NCBI RefSeq assembly: GCF_003352185.1
Contig: NZ_CP029608.1
Span: 1,736,001 to 1,800,000, forward strand
From: Pseudomonas kribbensis
Lineage (GTDB): Bacteria; Pseudomonadota; Gammaproteobacteria; Pseudomonadales; Pseudomonadaceae
Direction: 5' to 3'
Length of the DNA: 64,000 nt
Under the pieces are notes generated by a model, which saw only the letters and a list, made by a program, of their open reading frames with translations, was not told the DNA's origin and made no database searches. Positions 1-8,478 of this stretch are shown here, one piece after another; position 1 is the stretch's first letter; every line of letters starts with the position of its first letter. A program made the translations under genes and the position numbers.

Positions 1-114
1 ATTGAGGTAGTGGTCGAGCGCGCGTTCGGCGGCTTCGTGGAATTTATTGGAGTCGAGGGTTTCGTAGGGGGAAGTCGAATCGACTTCCGGCGGGTTTGGC
101 GTGGGTTTGATCAT
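1..114 (-). CDS. DUF6124-family small protein, N-terminal part (cut by window edge)
   Basis: Thirty-eight codons are present, starting at the ATG whose first base is 114, and the frame stays open to the window edge. The product begins MIKPTPNPPEVDSTSPYETL and continues with an acidic, helix-prone stretch (FHEAAERALDHYLN). This N-terminus resembles the small Pseudomonas proteins called DUF6124 (formerly grouped with DUF3077), whose function is not established. The assignment is from memory of the family and rests on a fragment. It is preceded by an unusually long repeat-rich leader (115-525). Confidence 0.6.
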   Translation of the reverse strand, partial: MIKPTPNPPEVDSTSPYETLDSNKFHEAAERALDHYLN

Positions 115-401
115 GGGTAAAGCCTCTAGAGTAGTGGAGGCGCCACGCTTCGCTGCTAAACGAAAGAGGTGGCGGCCGTACGCGGGTTAGCAGACCAGGA
201 CTCTAGAACCCGGCGCACCGAAGTGCCCCACGCAAAGCCGCCATAACGTGAACGGACAGGCGTGAGCCTGATCACGAACGAACGGCATTGTGCGTCTAGA
301 GTAGATCCGGGCTGCTAAACCCGATCGCTGCTTTTCAGCGACCGCCAAACAATAGAACCCGCCCCCAAGGCGCACAAGCCGGCGGATTCTGGCGGATGCG
401 T
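115..401 (-). other. Long structured leader upstream of the DUF6124-type gene
   Basis: I find no convincing gene here. The segment contains two related blocks: TCTAGAGTAG followed by GCTGCTAAAC occurs near 125-160 and again near 294-317, and a TAGAACCC word recurs near 203 and 352. GCTGCTAA near 152 can pair with TTAGCAG near 187, and other short inverted repeats are present. It lies directly upstream, in the sense direction, of the gene starting at 114. It therefore looks like a 5' untranslated or regulatory region. An RNA-level role is inference. Confidence 0.4.
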
Positions 402-525
402 AGGCAAAGGCGCAAGGTGGCGTGGCTTTGTGGACATAACCTTCAACACAATTAAACGTTGACTCTAGTTGACGTTGAAATGACAAAAACGCTACCCCGG
501 TAGAAAGGGATGGCGGGTCTTCATG
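402..525 (-). repeat. Repeat element R1 (copy of R2 at 1574-1698)
   Basis: The stretch beginning AGGCAAAGGCGCAAGGT is closely similar to 1574-1698 in the same orientation. Both share the AGGCAAAGGCGCAAGG, GCGTGGCTTTG, GGACATAA, TTCAACAC and CGTTGAAATGACAAAA blocks in the same order. R1 is contiguous with the DUF6124 leader. R2 stops where the flanking 17-bp motif begins. R1 probably contains the promoter-proximal part of that leader (inference). Confidence 0.75.
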
Positions 526-540
526 GTTAGGGCTGGTATA

Positions 541-557
541 TAAATACGTCCCCTTTT
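541..557. repeat. 17-bp direct repeat, left copy
   Basis: TAAATACGTCCCCTTTT matches TAAATGCGTCCCCTTTT at 1551-1567 with one mismatch and in the same orientation. The two copies bracket the beta-propeller ORF. Similar words (AAAAGGGGACG plus an AT-rich tail) are, as I recall, common near REP-associated tyrosine transposase genes and other mobile sequences in gammaproteobacteria. No such transposase is in the window. Confidence 0.7.
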
Positions 558-578
558 CTTCCCCTTTTCTACACTTTT

Positions 579-1538
579 CTACTGAATCATGCTGAGGGGG
601 ATTACCCAAACCTCCGTTCCCTTGATAACCCAGACAGAACGGCCATCCGAAGAGAAAGCAGGCCCAACAAATGGATCTCCAGGAAGGAACCTTTTAATCG
701 TGAAATCTTGGGTGTCAATAATTAGTCCCGTGGTTTGAGTGCTGGTTATCAAATACTTTCCATCAGGAGAGATTGCTAGATAATAGGCGGGACCTTCTAA
801 CGGAATCTGATGGGTTACTGAAAGAGTTTGAACATTGATCACCACAAGCATGTTGCGTTCAGAGCTGACCGAAAAAATGGTACTTCCATCCGGGCTCGCT
901 ACTATTTCTTTAACGTTTGGAACCGTTTCGATGTTTTTGATTATGCGAGAATTCGCTGTATCAAATACCGAAACAGTACCTTTGGATACGCCATCTCCAT
1001 TTGGGTTGGTTGCGTAGATATAAGTACCGTTCGGGCTGATGGCGCCATGACCGGAATTATTTTGTAGTTGGATGGTCTGGATTGAGCGAAAGTTAATTAC
1101 ATCGATCTTCTCGAGTTTGCCATTAGGTAGTTCTCCTCCAAAACGGCCAACTAAATATACATATCTTCCAGCCGGGTCTACGACAACGTTTCCAAGTATT
1201 TCGGTTGTGATTTTTCCAAGAGTTGAAAGGTCACTGGCTTTAAATACTTCAAGATAATTACCGTTTTCAGTCCCAGTGCTTACATAAAATCGACTACTGT
1301 CATTTGAAACGCCTATGCGACTCCCGCCGCCGCGATAAGATGGGATAGTCTTGATGATTCTTCGGGCCTCGGTATCGATTACTGTTGTCAGAGCGTCGCT
1401 TGTAGTGGACAAGCCGCAGACGTAAGCGCGTTTTCCGTCGGGGCTGGTAGTTATTTTGTTGGGCCTATGTAAACCTGGAATCTTCGTAATAGACTCTTCC
1501 TCGGTCTCCACGAACACCCCCCACGTCGAAACCGGCAA
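579..1538 (-). CDS. YVTN/YncE-like beta-propeller protein, probably 5'-truncated
   Basis: The reading frame gives 319 residues with repeated propeller-blade signatures (TSPDGKRAYV, VDPAGRYVYLV, ISPNGTYIYATN, ASPDGSTIFSVS, ISPDGKYLITS), typical of YncE/YVTN proteins. The only start in the first part is a TTG at 1538. There is no in-frame ATG until about residue 230, and an in-frame stop lies 13 codons upstream. There is no signal peptide or clear ribosome-binding site. The gene is visibly AT-richer than its neighbours and sits between the 17-bp direct repeats at 541 and 1551. I read it as the 3' part of a larger propeller gene brought in with, or broken by, those repeats. Translation from TTG or GTG cannot be excluded. 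Confidence 0.6.
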   Translation of the reverse strand: MPVSTWGVFVETEEESITKIPGLHRPNKITTSPDGKRAYVCGLSTTSDALTTVIDTEARRIIKTIPSYRGGGSRIGVSNDSSRFYVSTGTENGNYLEVFKASDLSTLGKITTEILGNVVVDPAGRYVYLVGRFGGELPNGKLEKIDVINFRSIQTIQLQNNSGHGAISPNGTYIYATNPNGDGVSKGTVSVFDTANSRIIKNIETVPNVKEIVASPDGSTIFSVSSERNMLVVINVQTLSVTHQIPLEGPAYYLAISPDGKYLITSTQTTGLIIDTQDFTIKRFLPGDPFVGPAFSSDGRSVWVIKGTEVWVIPLSMIQ

Positions 1539-1550
1539 TGCACTGATAAA

Positions 1551-1567
1551 TAAATGCGTCCCCTTTT
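1551..1567. repeat. 17-bp direct repeat, right copy
   Basis: TAAATGCGTCCCCTTTT is the partner of 541-557. In the minus-strand reading it lies just upstream of the propeller ORF start and immediately downstream of repeat R2. Confidence 0.7.
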
Positions 1568-1573
1568 TTATTT

Positions 1574-1698
1574 AGGCAAAGGCGCAAGGTTGCGTGGCTT
1601 TGCGGACATAAGTTTCAACACTATTCAACAAAGGCTCTCGTTGGCGTTGAAATGACAAAACCCGCCCTCCCGGTTGAAGGGACGTGCGAGTTTCAGGG
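1574..1698 (-). repeat. Repeat element R2 (copy of R1 at 402-525)
   Basis: This is a close copy of R1 in the same orientation. In minus-strand direction the similarity ends at CGCCTTTGCCTA, a few bases before the 17-bp motif. R1 continues from that point into the DUF6124 leader. R2 therefore looks like the 5' remnant of a second leader that was interrupted by the motif and propeller segment. That history is inference. Confidence 0.7.
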
Positions 1699-1768
1699 GG
1701 GGTAAAAAACGTCTCGGTTTGTTCTGTTTTTTTTACTTGCGAACTTTCTCGCCTTGTTTCTCTTTTGT

Positions 1769-2455
1769 CTAACTGTGGAAAAGCTGGAGGAGCGTGTTGC
1801 CGCTGTTTGGTACGATCTTGAATCGTTGCGATGGATTGTTGTCGTCCGGATCCAGATCCTGTCCAATCACCCCTGAACTCGTTATCGCCAGCACTTTTTT
1901 GGAGTAGCTGTTTTGTATTACTTCAGATCCATTGGCACGCGACAATATGAAAAAGCTCTCGCCTCGAGTGCCAGAGTAGGGCGCGCAACTAGCGACTTCG
2001 CCATTTAAATGGAGTGCGAGATTTTGAAGGTAGAGGTTGCGAATACCAACTGATCCATCGGATTGGGGGATCAATGCAAAAGTAAGAAACTTGCTGCCAA
2101 GGATTGAAGTTGAATAGATGGATGGATTCGCCTGGTTATTCATTCCGAGATAAATTGGTTCGGACGTGCTCACGGTCAGCATCCAAACATCGGTCGGCGG
2201 CAAACTCGAATTTTCCCGCAGTTCAAAGCGATGCGGTCCATTAGTCAGATTCTCCAACCGCTGGATGAATGCGCTGCTTTGATTGAACACTCCACTAGCC
2301 ACTACCGAGCCGCTATCCGTAATTACAAATGGAGCACCCGCCGGTCCGTTTCCGCCAAACTCGACTTTAGTTGAGGGGGTAGTGTCGCCAGGGTTGATCG
2401 GGGATCCGCCGGGAAACGTCGTGCAGTAGCTAAAGAAAGGATTTTGAGTACTCAT
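1769..2455 (-). CDS. Unrecognised protein, 228 residues, possible C-terminal lectin-like fold
   Basis: The ATG at 2455 is chosen over an upstream in-frame start at 2515 because AAGGAG lies just upstream of it. The product (MSTQNPFFSYCTTFPGG...) has no signal peptide or membrane segment. It is rich in Ser, Asn, Gly and Pro, as in extracellular beta-rich proteins. The C-terminal region (NGSEVIQNSYSKKVLAI, then NPSQRFKIVPN) is reminiscent of a ricin-type beta-trefoil repeat, but this is weak. A CTGTCAA/TTGACAG inverted repeat lies upstream at 2544-2559. I do not recognise the family. Its low G+C and neighbours fit an accessory gene. Confidence 0.55.
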   Translation of the reverse strand: MSTQNPFFSYCTTFPGGSPINPGDTTPSTKVEFGGNGPAGAPFVITDSGSVVASGVFNQSSAFIQRLENLTNGPHRFELRENSSLPPTDVWMLTVSTSEPIYLGMNNQANPSIYSTSILGSKFLTFALIPQSDGSVGIRNLYLQNLALHLNGEVASCAPYSGTRGESFFILSRANGSEVIQNSYSKKVLAITSSGVIGQDLDPDDNNPSQRFKIVPNSGNTLLQLFHS

Positions 2456-2572
2456 AGTAAACGCTCCTTCGCAAGTTCTGCCGTATCTGTCGAAATAACA
2501 GCGGGCATGTCCCATGAAGCGCCATCAAAAGAACGTTGCGCACCTGTCAACTTTGACAGTCGCGACAAGCGG

Positions 2573-2968
2573 TCAGGACTTGCGCAACGTCTTCTGCCGC
2601 AAGATATAAACCGTCACCAGCACCGCACTGGTCAGCATGAACCCACGCGCCCACGGTAGCGGCACCAGGTAGCACGAGAACAGAATGCTCGCCCACATCA
2701 GCCCGATCGCGTAGACCTTGCCTTTGAGCGGTATGCCGTTGCCATCGAGGTAGTCACGGATCCATGGCCCGAGCCGGGGATGCTCTACCAGCCATTGATA
2801 GAAGCGCGGAGAGCTGCGAGCGAAGCAGGCGGCTGCCAGCAGAAGGAAGGGAGTGGTGGGGAGTACAGGCAGGAAAATCCCGATCACCCCCAATGCCACG
2901 CTCAGCCAGCCGATGGCCAGCAGGATGTAGCGCAACATCAGAGGGCGGTTGCCTATGGGGTTGTCCAT
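2573..2968 (-). CDS. DUF454 (YbaN-family) inner-membrane protein
   Basis: This 131-residue protein begins MDNPIGNRPLMLRYILLA and has about four hydrophobic segments. It shows the family signature GWLSVALGVIGIFLPVLPTT followed by FLLLAAACFARSSPRFYQWL, and then GPWIRDY. This matches the DUF454/YbaN family of small inner-membrane proteins, whose biochemical role is unknown. It is the last gene of a short minus-strand pair with the YecA-family gene, which ends ten bases before its start. Confidence 0.85.
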   Translation of the reverse strand: MDNPIGNRPLMLRYILLAIGWLSVALGVIGIFLPVLPTTPFLLLAAACFARSSPRFYQWLVEHPRLGPWIRDYLDGNGIPLKGKVYAIGLMWASILFSCYLVPLPWARGFMLTSAVLVTVYILRQKTLRKS

Positions 2969-2978
2969 AGGCCGGATC

Positions 2979-3566
2979 TTAGTGGTGACGTGGCTTGAGG
3001 ATCGCCGGTTTTTCGTCGGGTGCCTGGCACAGCAGGTACAGCGCGGTCAGGGCTTCCGGGATCTGCACGATCATGTCGTCCATCAGGTTGGCGTCCTTGG
3101 CGATGTCTTCGAATTCTGGCTGTTCGTCGAACAGGCCCGAACCGACCATGATCGGCAGGAGCATTTCGCTGACTTCTTCCTCGGCGGTTTCGAACCAGGC
3201 CGCTTCGCGCAGGAACACGCCTTCCATGAAGCCGATGCACCAGCCGCGCAGTTCGGAATCGTCCGGCTCGTCGCCCAGGTCCAGTTCGCATGGCAGCTCG
3301 AATTCTTCGTCGGACGCCAGTTGGCGAGCGATGTGGGCCTTGAGGCCGATCAGCGTGGCTTCGATCTCTTCGCGCTGGGCTTCGCTGCTGTAGTGCGGCT
3401 CTTCGGCGAACAGGGCGTCGATCCACTCACGGTCCGGCACCACGTCGGCGCAGATCGACAGCGCGGTCAGGTAACCGTGAGCGGCCACGTAGTCCAGCGC
3501 CTCTTCATGCAGCTCGTCGGCGTCGAGGAAGACTTGCAGGCGGGTTAGTTGCTCGGCGAAGGACAT
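2979..3566 (-). CDS. YecA/UPF0149-family protein
   Basis: The ATG at 3566 (MSFAEQLTRLQVFLDADEL) gives 195 residues. A longer in-frame extension to 3758 is Arg-rich and looks non-coding. The acidic, all-helical composition and the core around GWCIGFMEGVFLREAAWFE fit the UPF0149/YecA family, soluble helical proteins of uncertain function. There is no C-terminal SEC-C zinc motif. The protein ends in a basic PRHH tail. It lies upstream of the DUF454 gene and is divergent from recQ. Confidence 0.8.
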   Translation of the reverse strand: MSFAEQLTRLQVFLDADELHEEALDYVAAHGYLTALSICADVVPDREWIDALFAEEPHYSSEAQREEIEATLIGLKAHIARQLASDEEFELPCELDLGDEPDDSELRGWCIGFMEGVFLREAAWFETAEEEVSEMLLPIMVGSGLFDEQPEFEDIAKDANLMDDMIVQIPEALTALYLLCQAPDEKPAILKPRHH

Positions 3567-3843
3567 TAAAGGGCTACCTTGGGGGAATAAACAATGCGGG
3601 AATTCTAGGCCTTCTTGAGCCCTCAAGCCAGCCGCACGGCAGATTTGCCCGCACAAGCTTCTTATCGGCGGTGCCCTTTGCCGGGGAGGGCTCGGGTATA
3701 CTGCCGCGCTTTGCGATCCCTGCCGGCGTCGCGGCTGAATCCGTACGGCGTCATGCAATGCGCCCTTACGTTTTGTTTAAAGCAGCCTCGGCTGTCTTGA
3801 ACCAGCCTGTGCAGGGATGTTTCGGTGGATTTTTGGAGTTTTT

Positions 3844-5973
3844 ATGCTCGAACAGGCTCAACGCGTCCTCAAGGACATCTTCGGCTACGACAGTTTCCGT
3901 GGCCGTCAGGGTGCAATCATTGAGCGCGTGGCCAGTGGCGGTGATGCCCTTGTCCTGATGCCGACCGGCGGCGGCAAGTCCCTGTGCTTCCAGGTGCCGG
4001 CGCTGCTACGCGACGGCCTGGCGGTGGTGGTGTCGCCGCTGATCGCGCTGATGGACGATCAGGTCGCCACCCTCGAAGAGCTGGGCGTGGCGGCGGCCGC
4101 GTTGAACTCCACCCTGAGCGCCGAACAGCAACGCGACCTCGCCAACCGGATCAAGCGCGGCGAAGTGAAAATGCTTTATCTGGCGCCGGAGCGTCTGGTG
4201 CAGCCGCGCATGCTGTCGTTCCTGCAAGGCTTGAACATCGCGCTGTTCGCCATCGACGAAGCGCACTGCGTATCGCAATGGGGCCACGACTTCCGTCCGG
4301 AATATCTGCAACTGGGGCAGTTGGCGGAAATGTTCCCCGACGTGCCGCGCATCGCCCTGACTGCCACCGCCGACAAGCGTACCCGCGAAGAAATCGTCAC
4401 CCGTCTGCACCTGCAGAACGCCGAGCGTTTCCTGTCGAGCTTCGACCGGCCGAACATCTTCTACCGCATCGTGCCCAAGGAGCAGCCGCGCAAGCAGTTG
4501 CTGGCGTTCCTTGCCGAGCGACGCAGCGATGCCGGCATCGTCTACTGCCTGTCGCGCAAGAAGGTGGAGGAGGTGGCCGCGTTTCTCACCGAACAGGGTT
4601 TCCCGGCGCTGCCGTATCACGCTGGTTTGCCTAACGATTTGCGCGCCTATCATCAGAAGCGCTTCCTCAACGAGGAAGGCCTGATCATGGTCGCCACCGT
4701 GGCGTTCGGCATGGGTATCGACAAACCCAACGTGCGCTTCGTCGCTCACCTCGACCTGCCGAAATCCCTTGAGGCCTATTACCAGGAAACCGGACGCGGC
4801 GGCCGTGACGGTCTACCGGCGGACGCGTGGATGGCCTACGGTCTGCAAGACGTGGTGATGCTCAAGCAGATGCTGCAGAACTCCGAAGGCGACGAGCGCC
4901 ACAAGCGTCTGGAGCAGCACAAGCTCGACGCCATGCTCTCGCTCTGCGAAGAAACCCGTTGCCGCCGTCAGGCACTGCTGGCGTACTTCGACGAAGACAT
5001 GCCGGAGCCTTGCGGCCACTGCGACAACTGCATCGACGGCGTGCAGACCTGGGACGCCACCGAGCCTGCGCGTCAGGCGCTGTCGGCGATCTACCGCACC
5101 GGGCAGCGTTACGGCGTCGGCCATCTGGTGGACGTGCTGCTGGGCAAGGACAACGAAAAAGTCCGCAGCTTCGGTCATCAGCACCTGTCGGTGTTCGGCG
5201 TGGGCAAGGCGCTGGGGGAGAGCGAATGGCGTTCGCTGTTCCGCCAGTTGGTTGCGCGCGGCTTGGCCGATGTCGACCATGAAGGCTACGGCGGGCTGCG
5301 TCTGAGTGACACCTGCCGGCCGCTGCTCAAGGGCGAAGTGAGCCTGGAGCTGCGCCGCGACCTCAAACCACAAATCACCGCCAAGAGCGGCAGCAAGAGC
5401 CAGGCCAGCCAACTGGTGCGTGGCGAAGAACGCGAACAATGGGAAGCCCTGCGCGCCCTGCGGCGCAAACTGGCGGAAGAACATGGTGTACCGCCGTACG
5501 TCATCTTCCCCGACTCGACCCTGCTGGAAATGCTCCGCAGCCAGCCGACTTCGCTGGCGGACATGGCCCGGGTCAGCGGCGTCGGCGCACGCAAGCTGGA
5601 ACGCTACGGTGAGGCCTTCCTCGAGGTGCTGGGCGGCGAGGCCGAGGCGCCGAAGGTGGTCGCCGACGTGCGCCACGAACTGATTACCCTGGCTCGTGCC
5701 GGCATGACGCCGCTGCAAATTGCCGGTCAGTTGCAGTGCTCGGAAAAGAACGTCTACACCATGCTCGCCGAAGCCATCGGCAAGCAGCAACTGTCGCTGG
5801 AACAGGCGCTGGACCTGCCGGAAGACCTGATGGGCGAAGTCCAGGATGCGTTCCTCGATGGCGAGGGCGAGTTGCCGTCGGTCGCCGAAGTGGCGGAGCT
5901 GTTTGCCGGTCGCGTACCGGAGGGTGTGCTGTATTGCGTTAGGGCTGCGCTGCAATCTGAATTCGAGATGTGA
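3844..5973 (+). CDS. recQ: ATP-dependent DNA helicase RecQ
   Basis: RecQ unwinds DNA 3'-to-5' in recombination and fork repair. The ATG at 3844 ([20 protein letters not shown]) gives 709 residues, the usual Pseudomonas length; an in-frame ATG nine codons upstream is less likely. Walker A is at residues 40-46 (PTGGGKS), the DEAH box at 138-141, motif III is ALTATAD, and motif VI is [11 protein letters not shown] zinc-binding module follows ([10 protein letters not shown]...CGHCDNC), then the RQC winged helix. An HRDC domain lies around [16 protein letters not shown]. The C-terminal extension contains a helix-turn-helix ([20 protein letters not shown]), as in other pseudomonad RecQs. Transcription is monocistronic or reads toward the MarR gene. 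Confidence 0.97.
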   Translation: MLEQAQRVLKDIFGYDSFRGRQGAIIERVASGGDALVLMPTGGGKSLCFQVPALLRDGLAVVVSPLIALMDDQVATLEELGVAAAALNSTLSAEQQRDLANRIKRGEVKMLYLAPERLVQPRMLSFLQGLNIALFAIDEAHCVSQWGHDFRPEYLQLGQLAEMFPDVPRIALTATADKRTREEIVTRLHLQNAERFLSSFDRPNIFYRIVPKEQPRKQLLAFLAERRSDAGIVYCLSRKKVEEVAAFLTEQGFPALPYHAGLPNDLRAYHQKRFLNEEGLIMVATVAFGMGIDKPNVRFVAHLDLPKSLEAYYQETGRGGRDGLPADAWMAYGLQDVVMLKQMLQNSEGDERHKRLEQHKLDAMLSLCEETRCRRQALLAYFDEDMPEPCGHCDNCIDGVQTWDATEPARQALSAIYRTGQRYGVGHLVDVLLGKDNEKVRSFGHQHLSVFGVGKALGESEWRSLFRQLVARGLADVDHEGYGGLRLSDTCRPLLKGEVSLELRRDLKPQITAKSGSKSQASQLVRGEEREQWEALRALRRKLAEEHGVPPYVIFPDSTLLEMLRSQPTSLADMARVSGVGARKLERYGEAFLEVLGGEAEAPKVVADVRHELITLARAGMTPLQIAGQLQCSEKNVYTMLAEAIGKQQLSLEQALDLPEDLMGEVQDAFLDGEGELPSVAEVAELFAGRVPEGVLYCVRAALQSEFEM

Positions 5974-6058
5974 GCATTTGCTTACACAAACCGTTGTACG
6001 GATGTAACGATTCAGTACAGGGCAGCTCTTGCCTATAGCCAAATGTCATGCTTAGCTG

Positions 6059-6071
6059 ACTAATAATTAGT
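6059..6071. promoter_or_regulatory. Palindrome upstream of the MarR gene, candidate operator
   Basis: ACTAATAATTAGT is a perfect 13-base palindrome (six base pairs about a central A), 37 bases before the MarR-family start at 6108. MarR proteins often bind AT-rich palindromes in their own promoters. That this one is autoregulatory is inference. Confidence 0.4.
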
Positions 6072-6107
6072 TTTTCTCTATTTCTTCAGTCTAACCATGA
6101 GTGTTTT

Positions 6108-6542
6108 ATGCCGTTAACCGATCAACACCGCTTTGGCATGCAACTGGCCCAGATGTCCCGTGGCTGGCGTGCCGAACTGGATCGTCGGCTGGCCGGTCTG
6201 GGTCTGTCCCAGGCGCGCTGGCTGGTGCTGCTGCATCTGGCTCGTTTCGAAGAGGCGCCGACCCAACGGGAGCTGGCGCAAAGCGTCGGCGTCGAAGGGC
6301 CGACCCTCGCACGATTGCTCGACAGCCTTGAAAGCCAGGGCCTGGTGCAACGCCAGTCCGTAATGGAAGACCGCCGGGCGAAAAAGATCGTGCTGTGTGC
6401 CCCGGCCCGCCCGTTGATCGAACAGATCGAAACCATCGCCACGCAACTGCGCAAGGAGTTGTTCGAGGGCATCGATGAGGCTGACATGAAGGTGTGCATG
6501 CGGGTTCACGGGCACATTCTGGCCAACCTGGAAAAATCTTGA
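6108..6542 (+). CDS. MarR-family transcriptional regulator
   Basis: This 144-residue protein has a winged helix-turn-helix in the central part: QRELAQSVGVEGPTLARLLD as the DNA-reading region and MEDRRAKKIVL as the beta-wing, which contains the conserved D-R-R. Flanking helices should form the dimer interface. Its size and layout are those of SlyA/MarR dimeric repressors, and no ligand can be predicted. The gene follows recQ after 134 bases that contain a palindrome, and it is closed by a small terminator, so it is probably its own unit. Confidence 0.92.
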   Translation: MPLTDQHRFGMQLAQMSRGWRAELDRRLAGLGLSQARWLVLLHLARFEEAPTQRELAQSVGVEGPTLARLLDSLESQGLVQRQSVMEDRRAKKIVLCAPARPLIEQIETIATQLRKELFEGIDEADMKVCMRVHGHILANLEKS

Positions 6543-6567
6543 GGCACAACGACGTGCCGTTTTTTTG
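6543..6567 (+). terminator. Intrinsic terminator after the MarR gene
   Basis: GGCAC and GTGCC form a five-base-pair stem around a six-base loop (6543-6558), followed by G and a run of seven T. The stem is short but the T-tract is good. Confidence 0.55.
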
Positions 6568-6663
6568 AGGGATCGCGCTGGGCAGACTATAAGAACTACT
6601 GGGCAATATCGTGTTCGTACCGGATGTGCGAACCCATAGAAGTCGGTTTTGCTTATTTAAGGG

Positions 6664-8472
6664 ATGCTCATGCTCGACAGTCGGCACGTAGTACTGCGTT
6701 GCGCCCATTCGCTGCTGGTGGCCGGTGTATTCACCTGGTCCACGGCATCACTGGCGCTGGGTCTCGGTGATATCACCGTGCATTCAGCGCTCAATCAGCC
6801 GCTCAAGGCCGACATTGCCCTGGTGGACGCCGCAGGGCTCAGTGCCGGCGAGCTTTCGGCCAGCCTGGCCTCGGCGGACGAATTCGGCCGTGCCGGGGTC
6901 GAGCGGGTGTTCTTTCTCAACGACCTCAAATTCACTCCGATCCTGCATGGCAGTCGCAACCTGATCCGGGTGACCTCGACCAAACCGGTCAACGAACCTT
7001 TCCTGAATTTCCTGGTGCAGCTCAATCAGCCCAACGGCCACGTGTTGCGCGAATACACGTTGCTGATCGATCCGCCGGGTTCGCCGGGCATCGTGCCGGC
7101 CACCGACGAACCTGATGTGCATGCACAGTCTTCGGAGTTTCCAACGCCCGAGGCACCTGCCGCCATTACTCAAAACAAGCCTGCTGCCGCACCGGCAGCG
7201 CCGTCCCCTCAAACGACCAACGACGCCCAAGCGGAACAGCTGGCGGCCAGTGTGTTGCTGAACCAGCAACTGCAGAAAACCATCGATGAGCTGAACCTGA
7301 AGCTTCAGGCGCAGGACGTGCAAATCGCCGACGGCAAAAAACAGCTGGCCGATCTGCAGGCGCATCTCGCGCAGGTTCAGCAGGCACCTCCGGCACCCGC
7401 AGCCCCGGCGGCGCCTGCCTCGGTCCCGGTTCCCGTCGCTGCACCGGCGGAGAATCAAGACGATTCCGTCAGTTGGCCATTGCTCGGTGGCTTGCTGGTG
7501 CTACTGGGAGGGTTGGTGATCGGGCTGATCGTTCGCCGCCGCCGACGTCAGCAGGCAGTGATCCCGGACGTGCCGGCACGCGTGCTGCCGCAGCGAAGCG
7601 AACCGGAGCTCAATGACAGCGAACCTGTTCATCCTAATGCTGCCCATGGCGCCGTCGAGCATCGGGACGAACAGACAAACGGCGATGTGCTGGAAGCCGT
7701 GGGCATTTATCTGGCCTACGGACGACTGGGCGAAGCGCTCGGTCTGCTGCGCGACGCCTTGCAAAAAGAACCGGAGCGCATCGATCTCGGCATGCAGTTG
7801 CTCGAGGTGCTGGGGCGCCAGGGTGATCAGGCGGCGTATGACGATCAGGAAAACCACTTGCGCCGGCTCGGTGTCGAGGAGCAGCGGTTGCACGAGATTC
7901 GCGCCCGATATCCGAAACTGGCCAGGACTGAATCGTTGGTTGCGGTGGCTCCGGTCATCGCCGCGTTGCCCGTTGAGCAGGCCACACCCACAACACCACT
8001 GGCCGAAGATGATTTCGAGCTGAATCTGGAGCAACTGTCGATGGATTCCAGCTGGGATCTGGAAGACAGTCGCCCGGTAACGGACCCACTGTCCTCGGCG
8101 CCATCGGCACTTGGCTCAAGCCTGCAAGTCTTGCCGCGGGATTTCGAGTTGCCGCAAACCGCCGGCGATGATGTTGAAACGACAGAGCTGGAGTGGATCG
8201 CCGAGCCTGAAGTCCAGGCTATCGATGAAGACTTTCTCAACGAGTTTGGCGATCCAGGCCAGTCACTGGCCCTGGAACCGCTGGACCTGCAGGCGCCGGA
8301 GCCCGAGCCGGATCCGACAGAGGCCGCCAACGCCGGCAAGCTCGAACAGGCCCAGACCTGCATCGACGACGGCGACCTCGACAGTGCGATCGCCTTGCTC
8401 AATGAGTTGCTCAAAGAGGGCGATGAGCCGCTCAGGCAAACCGCCCGAACCCTGTTGGCCGGGATTCGCTGA
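6664..8472 (+). CDS. FimV/HubP-like cell-envelope protein
   Basis: This 602-residue protein starts at 6664; an ATG two codons later is equally possible. It has an N-terminal signal-like hydrophobic stretch ending at TASLALG. A FimV-type periplasmic domain follows (GLGDITVHSALNQPLKADI, then FLNFLVQLNQPNGHVLREYTL). After that come a Pro/Ala linker, a coiled coil around 195-235, a single membrane span at about 270-291 (WPLLGGLLVLLGG) with an RRRRR stop, an acidic cytoplasmic region, and a C-terminal TPR-like FimV motif (LDSAIALLNELLKEGD). FimV and HubP are polar landmark proteins. This shorter homologue next to plpD is known from P. aeruginosa gene order. A role in polarity or peptidoglycan is inferred. 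Confidence 0.85.
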   Translation: MLMLDSRHVVLRCAHSLLVAGVFTWSTASLALGLGDITVHSALNQPLKADIALVDAAGLSAGELSASLASADEFGRAGVERVFFLNDLKFTPILHGSRNLIRVTSTKPVNEPFLNFLVQLNQPNGHVLREYTLLIDPPGSPGIVPATDEPDVHAQSSEFPTPEAPAAITQNKPAAAPAAPSPQTTNDAQAEQLAASVLLNQQLQKTIDELNLKLQAQDVQIADGKKQLADLQAHLAQVQQAPPAPAAPAAPASVPVPVAAPAENQDDSVSWPLLGGLLVLLGGLVIGLIVRRRRRQQAVIPDVPARVLPQRSEPELNDSEPVHPNAAHGAVEHRDEQTNGDVLEAVGIYLAYGRLGEALGLLRDALQKEPERIDLGMQLLEVLGRQGDQAAYDDQENHLRRLGVEEQRLHEIRARYPKLARTESLVAVAPVIAALPVEQATPTTPLAEDDFELNLEQLSMDSSWDLEDSRPVTDPLSSAPSALGSSLQVLPRDFELPQTAGDDVETTELEWIAEPEVQAIDEDFLNEFGDPGQSLALEPLDLQAPEPEPDPTEAANAGKLEQAQTCIDDGDLDSAIALLNELLKEGDEPLRQTARTLLAGIR

Positions 8473-8478
8473 TGCGGT

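Noticed and set aside
187..609. A 140-codon minus-strand frame upstream of the DUF6124-type gene
   Set aside because: It runs through repeats R1 and the structured leader, has Cys/Arg-rich random composition, overlaps the end of the propeller ORF and has no ribosome-binding site.
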